Assembly: GCA_003517675.1 (NCBI GenBank)
Contig: DPAC01000004.1
Span: 15,121 to 30,049 of the forward strand
From: Porphyromonadaceae bacterium
GTDB taxonomy: Bacteria; Bacteroidota; Bacteroidia; Bacteroidales; Dysgonomonadaceae
Length of the DNA stretch: 14,929 nucleotides
Direction of reading: 5' to 3'
Position 1 is the stretch's first letter, and each line of letters opens with the position of its first letter. The translations under genes and the position numbers were made by a program. This document shows positions 7,484 through 14,017 of the stretch, piece after piece. The notes beneath the pieces are model-generated. The model saw only the letters and a list, made by a program, of their open reading frames with translations. It did not search any database and was not told the origin of the DNA.

Positions 7484-8905
7484 ATGGAACCCCTGACCGA
7501 GCTATTTCTCTCTTATACCGGACAACAACACCAGACACTGGAAGCACTCCCCACCTCCGGCTCCAACCGCAGATATTACCGCCTTACCGCTGGTGAGATC
7601 TCCCTGATTGGGGTACATGGTGAGTCGCGCGACGAGAACCGGGCATTCATCACCTTGGCAAACCATTTCCATCAGCAGGGACTGAACGTTCCGGAGGTAC
7701 TTGCCGTATCCGACGATGAGATGTTTTATCTGGAGGAGGATCTGGGAGATCTCCTTTTGTTCGATGCCATCAAGGGTGGCAGGCTTACCGGGGTGTTCAG
7801 TCACGACGAGAAAGAACTGTTACACAAGACCATCTCCCTGTTGGCCAATTTTCAATACCTGGGCGCCCGGGGTCTCGATTTCAGTGTCTGTTATCCGCTG
7901 CCGGTCTTCAACCTGCGGTCGGTGATGTGGGATCTGAACTACTTCAAGTACAGCTTTCTGAAGACCACCGGCATGGCTTTTCGGGAAGATTTGCTGGAAA
8001 ACGATTTTGAGAAACTGGCAGAGGCCTTGCTGAAAGACGAAACCCCTACGTTCATGTACCGCGACTTTCAGTCGCGCAACGTGATGCTGGTGGATGGAAA
8101 TCCCTACTTCATCGACTTCCAGGGCGGCCGGAAAGGGCCGGTATATTATGACCTGGCTTCATTTCTCTGGCAGGCAAAAGCAAATTTTCCTTCAGAACTG
8201 CGCGATGAGCTGATCGACAGTTACATCACCTCCCTACGCAACTACCAGCCGGTAGATGAAAACGCTTTCCGTGAGCGGCTGCGCCACTACGTGCTCTTCC
8301 GTACCCTCCAGGTGCTGGGCGCCTATGGCTTCAGGGGCTACTTTGAGAAGAAACCCCATTTCATCCAGAGTGTCCCGTATGCACTGAATAACCTGAGGGA
8401 ACTGTTGCAGGATGGATTTGAGCAGTACCCATACCTCTGTGAGATGCTGCGGGAGATGTGCGACCTGAAACAGTTTGCCGACAGCCGTAAGAGAGAGCTG
8501 GAAGTACGCGTCTATAGCTTTGCCTATAAGAAAGGAATACCGGAGGATAGCTCTGGCAACGGCGGAGGTTACGTCTTCGACTGCCGTGCGATCAACAACC
8601 CGGGCAAGTTTGAACGTTATAACAATGTGACCGGCCTCGACGAACCGGTCATTAAGTTTCTGGAAGAGGATGGCGAGATGGTCACCTTCCTGGAGAACAT
8701 CTACCCGCTCATCGACCGGCATGTGAAACGTTACATGGAACGGAACTTCACCAACCTGATGATCTCCTTCGGCTGTACCGGCGGACAACACCGCTCGGTA
8801 TATGCGGCACAACATGTGGCAGAGCACATCTCAAAGACGTTCGGGGTGAAAGTATCGCTGGTGCACCGCGAGCAGAACCTGGAGCAGGAGTTCAGAAAAA
8901 GATAA
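7484..8905 (+). CDS. AmgK-like sugar kinase fused to a RapZ C-terminal domain
   Basis: A 473-aa two-domain protein. Residues 1 to about 330 are an aminoglycoside-phosphotransferase-fold kinase: glycine-rich TSGSNRRYYRL (24-34), catalytic loop YRDFQSRNVML (192-202) with Asp194, and metal site DFQGGRKGPVYYDLASFLW (211-229). The DFQ...GP.YD..S pattern is that of AmgK, the anomeric MurNAc/GlcNAc kinase of cell-wall recycling. Residues about 339-462 match the C-terminal domain of RapZ (VYSFAYKKGIP, VFDCRAINNP, ISFGCTGGQHRSVY 427-440). In enterobacteria RapZ senses glucosamine 6-phosphate and binds small RNAs, but its own N-terminus is a P-loop domain; here the kinase takes that place. Kinase substrate and RNA binding are inferred. 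It lies 24 bp after nadE. Its expected partner MurU lies 1.1 kb downstream beyond a scar. Intact, with no frameshift. Confidence 0.88.
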   Translation: MEPLTELFLSYTGQQHQTLEALPTSGSNRRYYRLTAGEISLIGVHGESRDENRAFITLANHFHQQGLNVPEVLAVSDDEMFYLEEDLGDLLLFDAIKGGRLTGVFSHDEKELLHKTISLLANFQYLGARGLDFSVCYPLPVFNLRSVMWDLNYFKYSFLKTTGMAFREDLLENDFEKLAEALLKDETPTFMYRDFQSRNVMLVDGNPYFIDFQGGRKGPVYYDLASFLWQAKANFPSELRDELIDSYITSLRNYQPVDENAFRERLRHYVLFRTLQVLGAYGFRGYFEKKPHFIQSVPYALNNLRELLQDGFEQYPYLCEMLREMCDLKQFADSRKRELEVRVYSFAYKKGIPEDSSGNGGGYVFDCRAINNPGKFERYNNVTGLDEPVIKFLEEDGEMVTFLENIYPLIDRHVKRYMERNFTNLMISFGCTGGQHRSVYAAQHVAEHISKTFGVKVSLVHREQNLEQEFRKR

Positions 8906-8955
8906 AAAAGCAATATATCCCTCTCATAATAGCCTGCCAAGAGAGCTCTAAGAAG

Positions 8956-9144
8956 TTATCGCTTATTGTATATAAAATCCAGATGTTGTCCGGTATAATT
9001 TTCGAACTGACGATCGGAGGAAATTAATGTAAGTTTCTCTGTTATGGCATGGGCAATAATAGCATGATCGAGCGGATCTTTATGTCTGGCTGCTATTTCA
9101 AGTTTTGACAAAGTGGCAAGATGCTCCTTGGCATAACTTATTTC
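8956..9144 (-). pseudogene. VapC-family PIN toxin, C-terminal half only
   Basis: On the minus strand a frame of 62 codons runs from about 9144 to a TAA at 8958-8956 and reads FEISYAKEHLATLSKLEI, then HKDPLDHAIIAHAITEKL, then SSDRQFENY. The DPxDxxIIAxAI and SSDxxF patterns are the second half of VapC-type PIN ribonucleases, with two of the usual acidic residues. The first half, with the initial catalytic Asp and a start codon, is missing. The remaining frame begins over the last codons of the preceding antitoxin-like gene, out of phase with it, as expected from an internal deletion. It converges on the kinase-RapZ gene, whose stop is 50 bp away. Active toxin is very unlikely. Confidence 0.75.
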
Positions 9145-9278
9145 AAAACCGCTTTCATATCTTCGATTTTTCCCGTACCTTTATGAGCTAAAGCGGCAAG
9201 CCATGTTTTAGATACTTTCTCCCGTTGCCTTTTAGGCAGTGCCCTTGCTGTTGTTTTTGTTTTCTTTGCTGTTTCCAT
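9138..9278 (-). CDS. Small basic protein, probable antitoxin of the broken VapC
   Basis: A 46-aa minus-strand frame begins at ATG 9278 (METAKKTKTTARALPKRQRE) and ends KIEDMKAVLK just before TAA (9140-9138). It is lysine/arginine-rich at the N-terminus with a short helical middle (KVSKTWLAALAHKGTG). It stands directly upstream of the VapC remnant and overlaps it by seven bases, which is the normal antitoxin-then-toxin order. I recall similar small proteins paired with VapC in Bacteroidetes, but cannot name a family. It may be full length or may have lost some C-terminal residues in the deletion that removed the toxin start. No convincing promoter was found upstream. Confidence 0.5.
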   Translation of the reverse strand: METAKKTKTTARALPKRQREKVSKTWLAALAHKGTGKIEDMKAVLK

Positions 9279-9439
9279 AACCACTTACTTTGGATTTCCT
9301 TTTTATACTTATAACTACAAAGTTTCGAAATAGTTTTGATCTGTATCAACAAATCCACTAAAACAGATCACTGCTAATCTATTCAAGATAACACCGTGAT
9401 ATTATTCCATCATCATATATGCTATTGAAGTTAATTTAT

Positions 9440-9447
9440 TAATTTTG
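9440..9447 (+). promoter_or_regulatory. Possible -7 box ahead of the helicase remnant and murU
   Basis: TAATTTTG is an exact match to TAnnTTTG and sits in A/T-rich DNA about 14 bp before recognisable helicase sequence starts. No -33 TTTG was found at the right spacing (a TTG at 9425-9427 is too close). If active it would transcribe the remnant and read into murU, which has no other evident promoter. Confidence 0.35.
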
Positions 9448-9460
9448 CAGCACAACGTCA

Positions 9461-10036
9461 AAGAAGCCGGGCTGCCGTGTATTTCTCTCTACCGATGCCG
9501 GCAGTACCGGATTGAATTTGCAAGTGGCTTCGTTGATCATCAATCTGGATTTACTCTGGAATCCCGCCGTACTGGAGCATCGTATCGCCCGCGTGCATCG
9601 GCTGGGGCAAAAAAACAATGTACAGGTAATCAACTTTGTCTCTGCCGACACCAGTGAAGAACTAATGCTTACGAAGCTCAACTTCAAATCGTCCATGTTT
9701 GAAGGGATACTCGATGATGGTTCCGAATCCATTTTTATGGAAGACAGCAAGTTCGACAAGCTGATGCAGACCGTGCAGGAATTTGACGCTACTGCACCCT
9801 CTTCTATCCTGTCGCATGAGGAAAGTTCACCCGAAGAACTCGTTTCTCAAAGCATACATCTTTTGAGTGCTTTTGCCCGCACGCTCTCGTCGCCGGAAGC
9901 AACCGAAAAATTTGTGGATGCTCTTATCGAAACGGACAAAGACACCGGAAAAGTATCACTCAAAAGACCCGTTCCGGACCGCGACAGTGTGATACAAGTG
10001 ATGAGTATAATTGGTAAATTTTATATATCACGGTAA
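9461..10036 (+). pseudogene. SNF2-family helicase, C-terminal remnant
   Basis: An open frame of 191 codons encodes only the end of a SNF2/RapA-type ATPase: CRVFLSTDAGSTGLNLQVAS (helicase motif V region), INLDLLWNPAVLEHRIARVH with RLGQ (motif VI), then the family's C-terminal tail (about 9650-10036) to a natural-looking stop. Walker A, Walker B and most of the helicase core are absent. The frame is closed upstream by TAA at 9440 and has no ATG before the homologous part; a TTG at 9512 lies inside motif V and is not a plausible start. The stop is 3 bp before the murU ATG. The tail shows no internal frameshift or stop, suggesting a recent truncation. Confidence 0.85.
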
Positions 10037-10039
10037 ATA

Positions 10040-10777
10040 ATGAAAGCAATGATCTTCGCAGCCGGACTCGGCACACGACTAAAACCACTCACAAACACCA
10101 TGCCGAAAGCACTGGTACCTGTGGGCGGAAAACCATTGCTGCAGCATATCATCGAGAAACTCAAACTCTCCGGCTTTGATGAGATCATCATCAACATCCA
10201 TCACTTCGGCCAACAAATCATCGATTTCGTGGAATCGAACAATCATTTCGGTATCCGGATTGAATTCTCTGATGAACGGGAAGAGCTGCTCGACACGGGC
10301 GGCGGCATCAAAAAAGCAGCTCGGTTCTTCGATGACGGCAAACCCTTTCTCGTACATAATGTGGACATCCTGTCCAATATAGACCTTAATGAACTCTACA
10401 ATTCGCACCTGAAGCGTAATTCTTTGGCCACGCTGGTCTGTAGCAAACGGCAGACATCACGCTATCTCCTTTTCGACCGTGATAACCACCTGAGAGGATG
10501 GATCAACAACAAAACCGGTGAAACAAAATCGCCTTTTCCCGACTTTAACCCGAAACAATACAGGAAGCTGGCTTTCGCCGGCATCCAGATTCTACGGCCT
10601 TCCATTTTCCGTTATATGGAGGATTTACCGGACAAATTCTCTATCATCGACTTTTATCTTTCGATCTGTGATAAAAAAACCGTAACATGCTATTTCCCTG
10701 ATAACCTGAAGATGATAGATGTGGGGAAAACGGAGTCTCTGCAAGAGGCGGAACTGCTGCTGAATCAAATCCTCTGA
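10040..10777 (+). CDS. murU: MurU-like sugar-1-phosphate nucleotidyltransferase
   Basis: A 245-aa NTP-transferase. The signature MKAMIFAAGLGTRLKPLT (1-18) is the nucleotide-binding loop, Lys23 lies in MPKALVPVGGKP, LLDTGGGIKKA (83-93) is the sugar/nucleotide region, and Asp109 in HNVDI (106-110) is the probable metal ligand. The compact length and LxTGGGI pattern match MurU, which makes UDP-MurNAc from MurNAc 1-phosphate and UTP, better than longer RmlA/GlmU proteins. The AmgK-like kinase upstream would supply its substrate; that pairing is the main reason for choosing MurU over a mannose-1-phosphate guanylyltransferase. It begins 3 bp after the helicase remnant and may depend on a promoter inside that scar. 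No terminator is evident right after it. Confidence 0.78.
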   Translation: MKAMIFAAGLGTRLKPLTNTMPKALVPVGGKPLLQHIIEKLKLSGFDEIIINIHHFGQQIIDFVESNNHFGIRIEFSDEREELLDTGGGIKKAARFFDDGKPFLVHNVDILSNIDLNELYNSHLKRNSLATLVCSKRQTSRYLLFDRDNHLRGWINNKTGETKSPFPDFNPKQYRKLAFAGIQILRPSIFRYMEDLPDKFSIIDFYLSICDKKTVTCYFPDNLKMIDVGKTESLQEAELLLNQIL

Positions 10778-10822
10778 TCGGAAACGGCTATTTTTGTCAT
10801 TTGCAAATATGTACCTCCGGTT

Positions 10823-10920
10823 TATCTGACTTTTGCCTATTTTTACTTTGATAGATTCTCCTTTTTATGTAAAAATCAGACTTTTTCAGTTTGCGGTATC
10901 TGATTTACCTATTTTTTCAC
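10823..10920. repeat. Imperfect direct repeat, TATCTGA...CCTATTTTT type
   Basis: Copy 1 (10823-10846) reads TATCTGAcTTTtgCCTATTT and continues TTAC. Copy 2 (10897-10920) reads TATCTGAtTTaCCTATTTTT and continues TCAC. They lie 74 bp apart in the same orientation. The second copy overlaps one arm of the 8-bp inverted repeat at 10873-10906. Confidence 0.4.
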
Positions 10921-11000
10921 CATCAAGCACTTAACAAATACCAGGTCTGGAGTTCTGAATTTTCTATTACCATTTTTTAGGGTTTTGGTTAAGATAAATT

Positions 11001-11195
11001 AACTGCGGATTTAAAGAGAAATTCCTGAAAAGAGTAATGTTGTTTGAACTTTTTGTACCTTTACAATCTAAAAAATACTTTATTTTGTTCTGACAATCAG
11101 CAAAATTAGTGAAAATTTTTTAAACGGCAAAGCGTTGCAAGTGTTTATTTGAGAGCACTTTGCTCTTTTTAAGGAAATCAAATTGCGGATTTAAG
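11001..11195. repeat. Pair of direct repeats, TGCGGATTTAA, 180 bp apart
   Basis: AAcTGCGGATTTAAaG (11002-11016 region) and AAtTGCGGATTTAAgG (11182-11196 region) share an exact 11-bp core, TGCGGATTTAA, at 11004-11014 and 11184-11194. The enclosed DNA is A/T-rich with hairpins and no gene. It could be a small non-autonomous element with direct repeats or a pair of regulatory sites for the downstream gene. Confidence 0.4.
11152..11170 (+). terminator. Terminator-like hairpin upstream of the creatininase gene
   Basis: AGAGCA (11152-11157) pairs with TGCTCT (11161-11166) around a 3-nt loop, followed by T4 (11167-11170). It has the form of an intrinsic terminator but lies 374 bp after murU and 70 bp before the next start codon. 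It may end read-through from murU, a leader transcript, or a lost gene. Confidence 0.45.
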
Positions 11196-11239
11196 GTAAC
11201 TTGAACAAGCTATCAAAATAAACTCTAAATAAATATATT

Positions 11240-12115
11240 ATGAGACACTTTTTAGCATCATTAGCGCTATTATGCTTTATCAACCTTCAAGCGCAGGATC
11301 TGCCTTTTAAGATGGAAGAACTCTCTGCTCCTGAATTTGTGGAAGCAGTGAAGAAGAGTACAAGCACCATCATCCTGCCTATTGGTGTTTTCGAAAAACA
11401 TGGCCCCCACATGCCGCTCGGAACGGATCTTTACACTGCCAGAGAGATTGCCCTTCGTGCGGCTGAAAAGGAGTACACTGTTGTTTTCCCGTGGTACTAT
11501 TTCAGCCAGATCAATGAAGCCCGTCATCAGCCCGGGACCATAGCCTATTCTCCCAAGCTTATCTGGGATGTGCTGCAGGAAACGCTAAACGAATTGAGCC
11601 GGAACGGCTTTAAAAAAATTATTATCATAAATGGCCATGGAGGCAATAATGCCTTTCTGAATTACTTTGGCATGGCACAATTGTCCGAAAAGAGGGATTA
11701 TGCTCTTTACTGGTTTCAACCTTTCTATGATCCCGAAATCCTGAAGAAAGCGGAAGCACTGACCCAGCATGATCCTTACGATCAGCATGCCGGTAACAGG
11801 GAAACATCCATGGTAAAGGCCATTGTGCCCGATCTGGTACATCCCGAAAAGGCGGGACAACAATCGGGAGCCGATTTAAACCGTTTAAACAACCTACCCC
11901 ATGTTTATTCGGGAATATGGTGGTATGCCCGCTATCCAAACCACTATTCCGGAGATGGATCAAAAGCTAATGCAGAAGCCGGAGAGCTTATATTAAACAG
12001 TGTTGTGGATCAATTTGTGGAGACTATCCGTAATATCAAAGCCGATAAAAATGTACCCGACCTGCAGGAACAGTTTTTCAGGGAAGCTGAGAACCCGTTA
12101 GAAACAAAGCAGTAA
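11240..12115 (+). CDS. Secreted creatininase-family amidohydrolase
   Basis: A 291-aa protein with an N-terminal Sec signal (hydrophobic residues 4-16, probable cleavage after LQAQ near 17-19), so it is probably periplasmic. The mature part fits the creatininase fold, whose members hydrolyse cyclic or formyl amides with a two-metal centre: LPIGVFEKHGPHMPLGTD (46-63) supplies Glu52, His54 and Asp63; IINGHGGNN (129-137) supplies His133; QHAGNRETS (182-190) supplies His183 and Glu188. NGHGGN is common in non-creatininase family members, so creatinine is not implied and the substrate is unknown. In the last motif Asn186 stands where I remember Glu (HAGExETS). It is isolated, with 462 bp before and 587 bp after it, and its codons are more A/T-rich than those of the left block. 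Confidence 0.83.
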   Translation: MRHFLASLALLCFINLQAQDLPFKMEELSAPEFVEAVKKSTSTIILPIGVFEKHGPHMPLGTDLYTAREIALRAAEKEYTVVFPWYYFSQINEARHQPGTIAYSPKLIWDVLQETLNELSRNGFKKIIIINGHGGNNAFLNYFGMAQLSEKRDYALYWFQPFYDPEILKKAEALTQHDPYDQHAGNRETSMVKAIVPDLVHPEKAGQQSGADLNRLNNLPHVYSGIWWYARYPNHYSGDGSKANAEAGELILNSVVDQFVETIRNIKADKNVPDLQEQFFREAENPLETKQ

Positions 12116-12435
12116 GAGTTGTATCGATCGGCAATAATAGATGAACCCGGAGTGACACCTGGTCTGTGGATGTCGACTGTGTTACGAGGGTTCTTGATGA
12201 TGCCATCGAAAAAAAAAGATTTATGGGATCATTGATTTTTAAATCACTACTATCCAATAAAATTCGGATATGGATCGGGTTATTCTATTAATGAATTTTT
12301 CAGAAGAATATGCAAAAAAGATTGCTAGGGGGGCCTGTATAATATTCCAATGAACATCAATCGTGGGTATTGTGCAGAATGTACCATAAAATCAATCCCA
12401 GTCATATCCGACGACAAAGAGACATCAATAACACC

Positions 12436-12455
12436 GGTTAGGCAAAATCCTAATC
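12436..12455. repeat. Stem-loop between the creatininase and epimerase genes
   Basis: GGTTAGG (12436-12442) pairs with CCTAATC (12449-12455) with one G-T wobble and a CAAAAT loop. There is no T-tract directly after it, so it is not a standard terminator. It may shape an RNA end or be a protein-binding site. Confidence 0.4.
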
Positions 12456-12609
12456 TGTCAAAATAGAACTCTATTTTAAAAATAGTTCACCTGAATTTTC
12501 CCCCTATTTTCAAAAAATACATTTTAACTTAAATCTCTTCCCGTAGGAGCGGGGTTAGTGTTATATTTTGTTAAACATCAATTATATAATAAATTATTTT
12601 ACTTTTACG

Positions 12610-12641
12610 TTTGTATATATAAACTATTTAATCTTATTTTG
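12610..12641 (+). promoter_or_regulatory. Probable promoter of the epimerase gene
   Basis: TTTG at 12610-12613 is a -33 box, and TTATTTTG at 12634-12641 differs from the -7 consensus TAnnTTTG at one base, with 20 bp between them, the usual Bacteroidetes spacing. Transcription would start near 12648, about 55 nt before the ATG. The next gene, SusC, may be on the same transcript. Confidence 0.5.
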
Positions 12642-12702
12642 CGTATGTGATTAATTTTATTGCATTAATCAGGATAATATACAGATTATATTACAGATAA
12701 AC

Positions 12703-13902
12703 ATGGATGATATCAATTATTTTAACGTACTTGCTGCCCAATACAAAACTGAATTATTCGACAACGTGATTCCTTTTTGGCTCACTCATTCGCAGGATAA
12801 GAAATATGGCGGATACCTTACCTGCCTCGACCGTCAGGGGAATGTGTTTGACACCGATAAATTTATCTGGCTGCAGGGGCGTCAAGTATGGATGTTCTCC
12901 ATGTTATACAACAGGGTGGAAAAACGGCAGGAATGGCTCGATTGCGCCATACAGGGCGCCGAGTTCTTAAAGAAGTATGGGCACGACGGCAACTTCAATT
13001 GGTATTTTTCGCTTACCCGGGAAGGAAAACCATTGGTGGAGCCTTACAACATCTTCTCCTACACTTTCGCGGCCATGGCATTCGGGCAACTGAGCCTGGC
13101 GACCGGTAATCAGGAATATGCAGACATCGCCAAACGTACATTTGACACCATTCTCTCCAGGCGGGATAATCCAAAAGGAAGATGGAACAAAGCCTATCCC
13201 GGCACCCGTCCGCTCAAAGGGTTCTCCCTGCCCATGATCCTCAGCAACCTCACACTGGAAATCGAACACCTGCTCAATAAAGAGATCGTGGAACAAATCA
13301 TGGAGGAGTGCATCCACGAAGTGATGGACGTATTCCTGCGGCCTGAGTTGGGAGGTATTATCGTGGAAAATGTAAATCAGGATGGCTCCCTGTCCGACTC
13401 CTTCGAGGGCCGTTTGGTAAATCCCGGACACGGAATAGAAGCCATGTGGTTTATCATGGATCTGGGCGTGCGGCTTAACCGCCCGGAACTAATTGAGAAA
13501 GCGGTAGAAACCACCTTGAAGACCGTAGAATATGGATGGGACAAGCAATATGGCGGCATCTTCTATTTTATGGACAGGAAAGGCTCACCGCTACAGGAAT
13601 TGGAGTGGGATCAGAAACTGTGGTGGGTACATATAGAAACATTGATATCGCTATTGAAAGGATATCAACTCACCGGCTCTGAAGAATCCCTTCAATGGTT
13701 TAAAAAAGTACATACCTATACCTGGGATCATTTCAAGGATCCAAATTATCCCGAATGGTGGGGTTACCTGAATCGCCGCGGGGAAGTACTGCTGGATTTG
13801 AAAGGAGGCAAATGGAAAGGTTGCTTCCATGTGCCGAGAGGATTGTATCAGTGCTGGAAGGTATTGGAGGCAATCAAAACAAATGAGATAAGCATAATGT
13901 AA
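12703..13902 (+). CDS. N-acylglucosamine 2-epimerase (AGE/RnBP) family protein
   Basis: A 399-aa cytosolic (alpha/alpha)6-barrel protein without signal peptide. Family positions are visible: WLQGRQVWMFS with Arg60, EGRLVNPGHGIEAMWFIMD (236-254) with His243 and Glu246, WWVHIETL with His310, and FHVPRGLYQCW (375-385) with His376. The equivalents of the latter histidines act as acid/base catalysts in characterised members. Such enzymes interconvert GlcNAc and ManNAc; related ones act on cellobiose or mannose. The NPGHGIE signature and length fit the GlcNAc/ManNAc group, but the substrate cannot be fixed from sequence. It has a recognisable promoter and lies 115 bp before a SusC-like transporter, consistent with a sialic acid or glycan locus continuing to the right. 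Confidence 0.88.
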   Translation: MDDINYFNVLAAQYKTELFDNVIPFWLTHSQDKKYGGYLTCLDRQGNVFDTDKFIWLQGRQVWMFSMLYNRVEKRQEWLDCAIQGAEFLKKYGHDGNFNWYFSLTREGKPLVEPYNIFSYTFAAMAFGQLSLATGNQEYADIAKRTFDTILSRRDNPKGRWNKAYPGTRPLKGFSLPMILSNLTLEIEHLLNKEIVEQIMEECIHEVMDVFLRPELGGIIVENVNQDGSLSDSFEGRLVNPGHGIEAMWFIMDLGVRLNRPELIEKAVETTLKTVEYGWDKQYGGIFYFMDRKGSPLQELEWDQKLWWVHIETLISLLKGYQLTGSEESLQWFKKVHTYTWDHFKDPNYPEWWGYLNRRGEVLLDLKGGKWKGCFHVPRGLYQCWKVLEAIKTNEISIM

Positions 13903-14017
13903 TGAATCGGTTTCGTTCAACGGAAGCAAAATCAATTAATTTATTATTTTATAACCAGTAAATACCGGTAGCAGTTTAATATTTAAACATTAATAAACTA
14001 TTTAAAAGATTAATCAA

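Larger units (their letters stand above)
10778..11239. other. A/T-rich intergenic region with several repeats
   Basis: 462 bp between murU and the creatininase gene without a believable coding frame. It holds an imperfect direct repeat (10823-10846 and 10897-10920), an inverted repeat AAATCAGA/TCTGATTT (10873-10880 and 10899-10906, 18-nt loop), a direct repeat TGCGGATTTAA (11004-11014 and 11184-11194) and a terminator-like hairpin (11152-11170). A weak -7-like TACCTTTA lies at 11056-11063. The repeat content suggests debris of mobile or intergenic repeat DNA, but no transposase sequence remains. Confidence 0.5.
12116..12702. other. Long A/T-rich intergenic region, possible gene debris
   Basis: 587 bp without a convincing gene. 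An open stretch of 48 codons at 12145-12291 (plus strand, no start codon) includes VDCVTRVLDDAIEKKRFMG, which faintly recalls the start of serine hydrolases of the beta-lactamase type; this is not secure. A hairpin GGTTAGG/CCTAATC lies at 12436-12455, an imperfect inverted repeat at 12465-12488, and CCCG/CGGG at about 12540-12556. The last 100 bp is extremely A/T-rich and contains the probable promoter of the epimerase gene. Confidence 0.45.

Noticed and set aside
8234..8827. 197-codon minus-strand frame opposite the kinase-RapZ gene
   Set aside because: Antisense shadow; the plus-strand protein has clear motifs throughout this stretch.
8906..9460. Intact insertion sequence in the scar
   Set aside because: No transposase motif, terminal inverted repeats or target duplications were found on either strand.
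9512..10036. Stand-alone 174-residue gene starting at TTG 9512
   Set aside because: The start falls inside helicase motif V, and homology continues upstream of it (CRVFLSTDAGSTG), so it is the tail of a larger broken gene.
12297..12433. Short frames such as MNFSEEYAKKIARG between the creatininase and epimerase genes
   Set aside because: 20-30 codons, no conserved motif and no start context; treated as non-coding.
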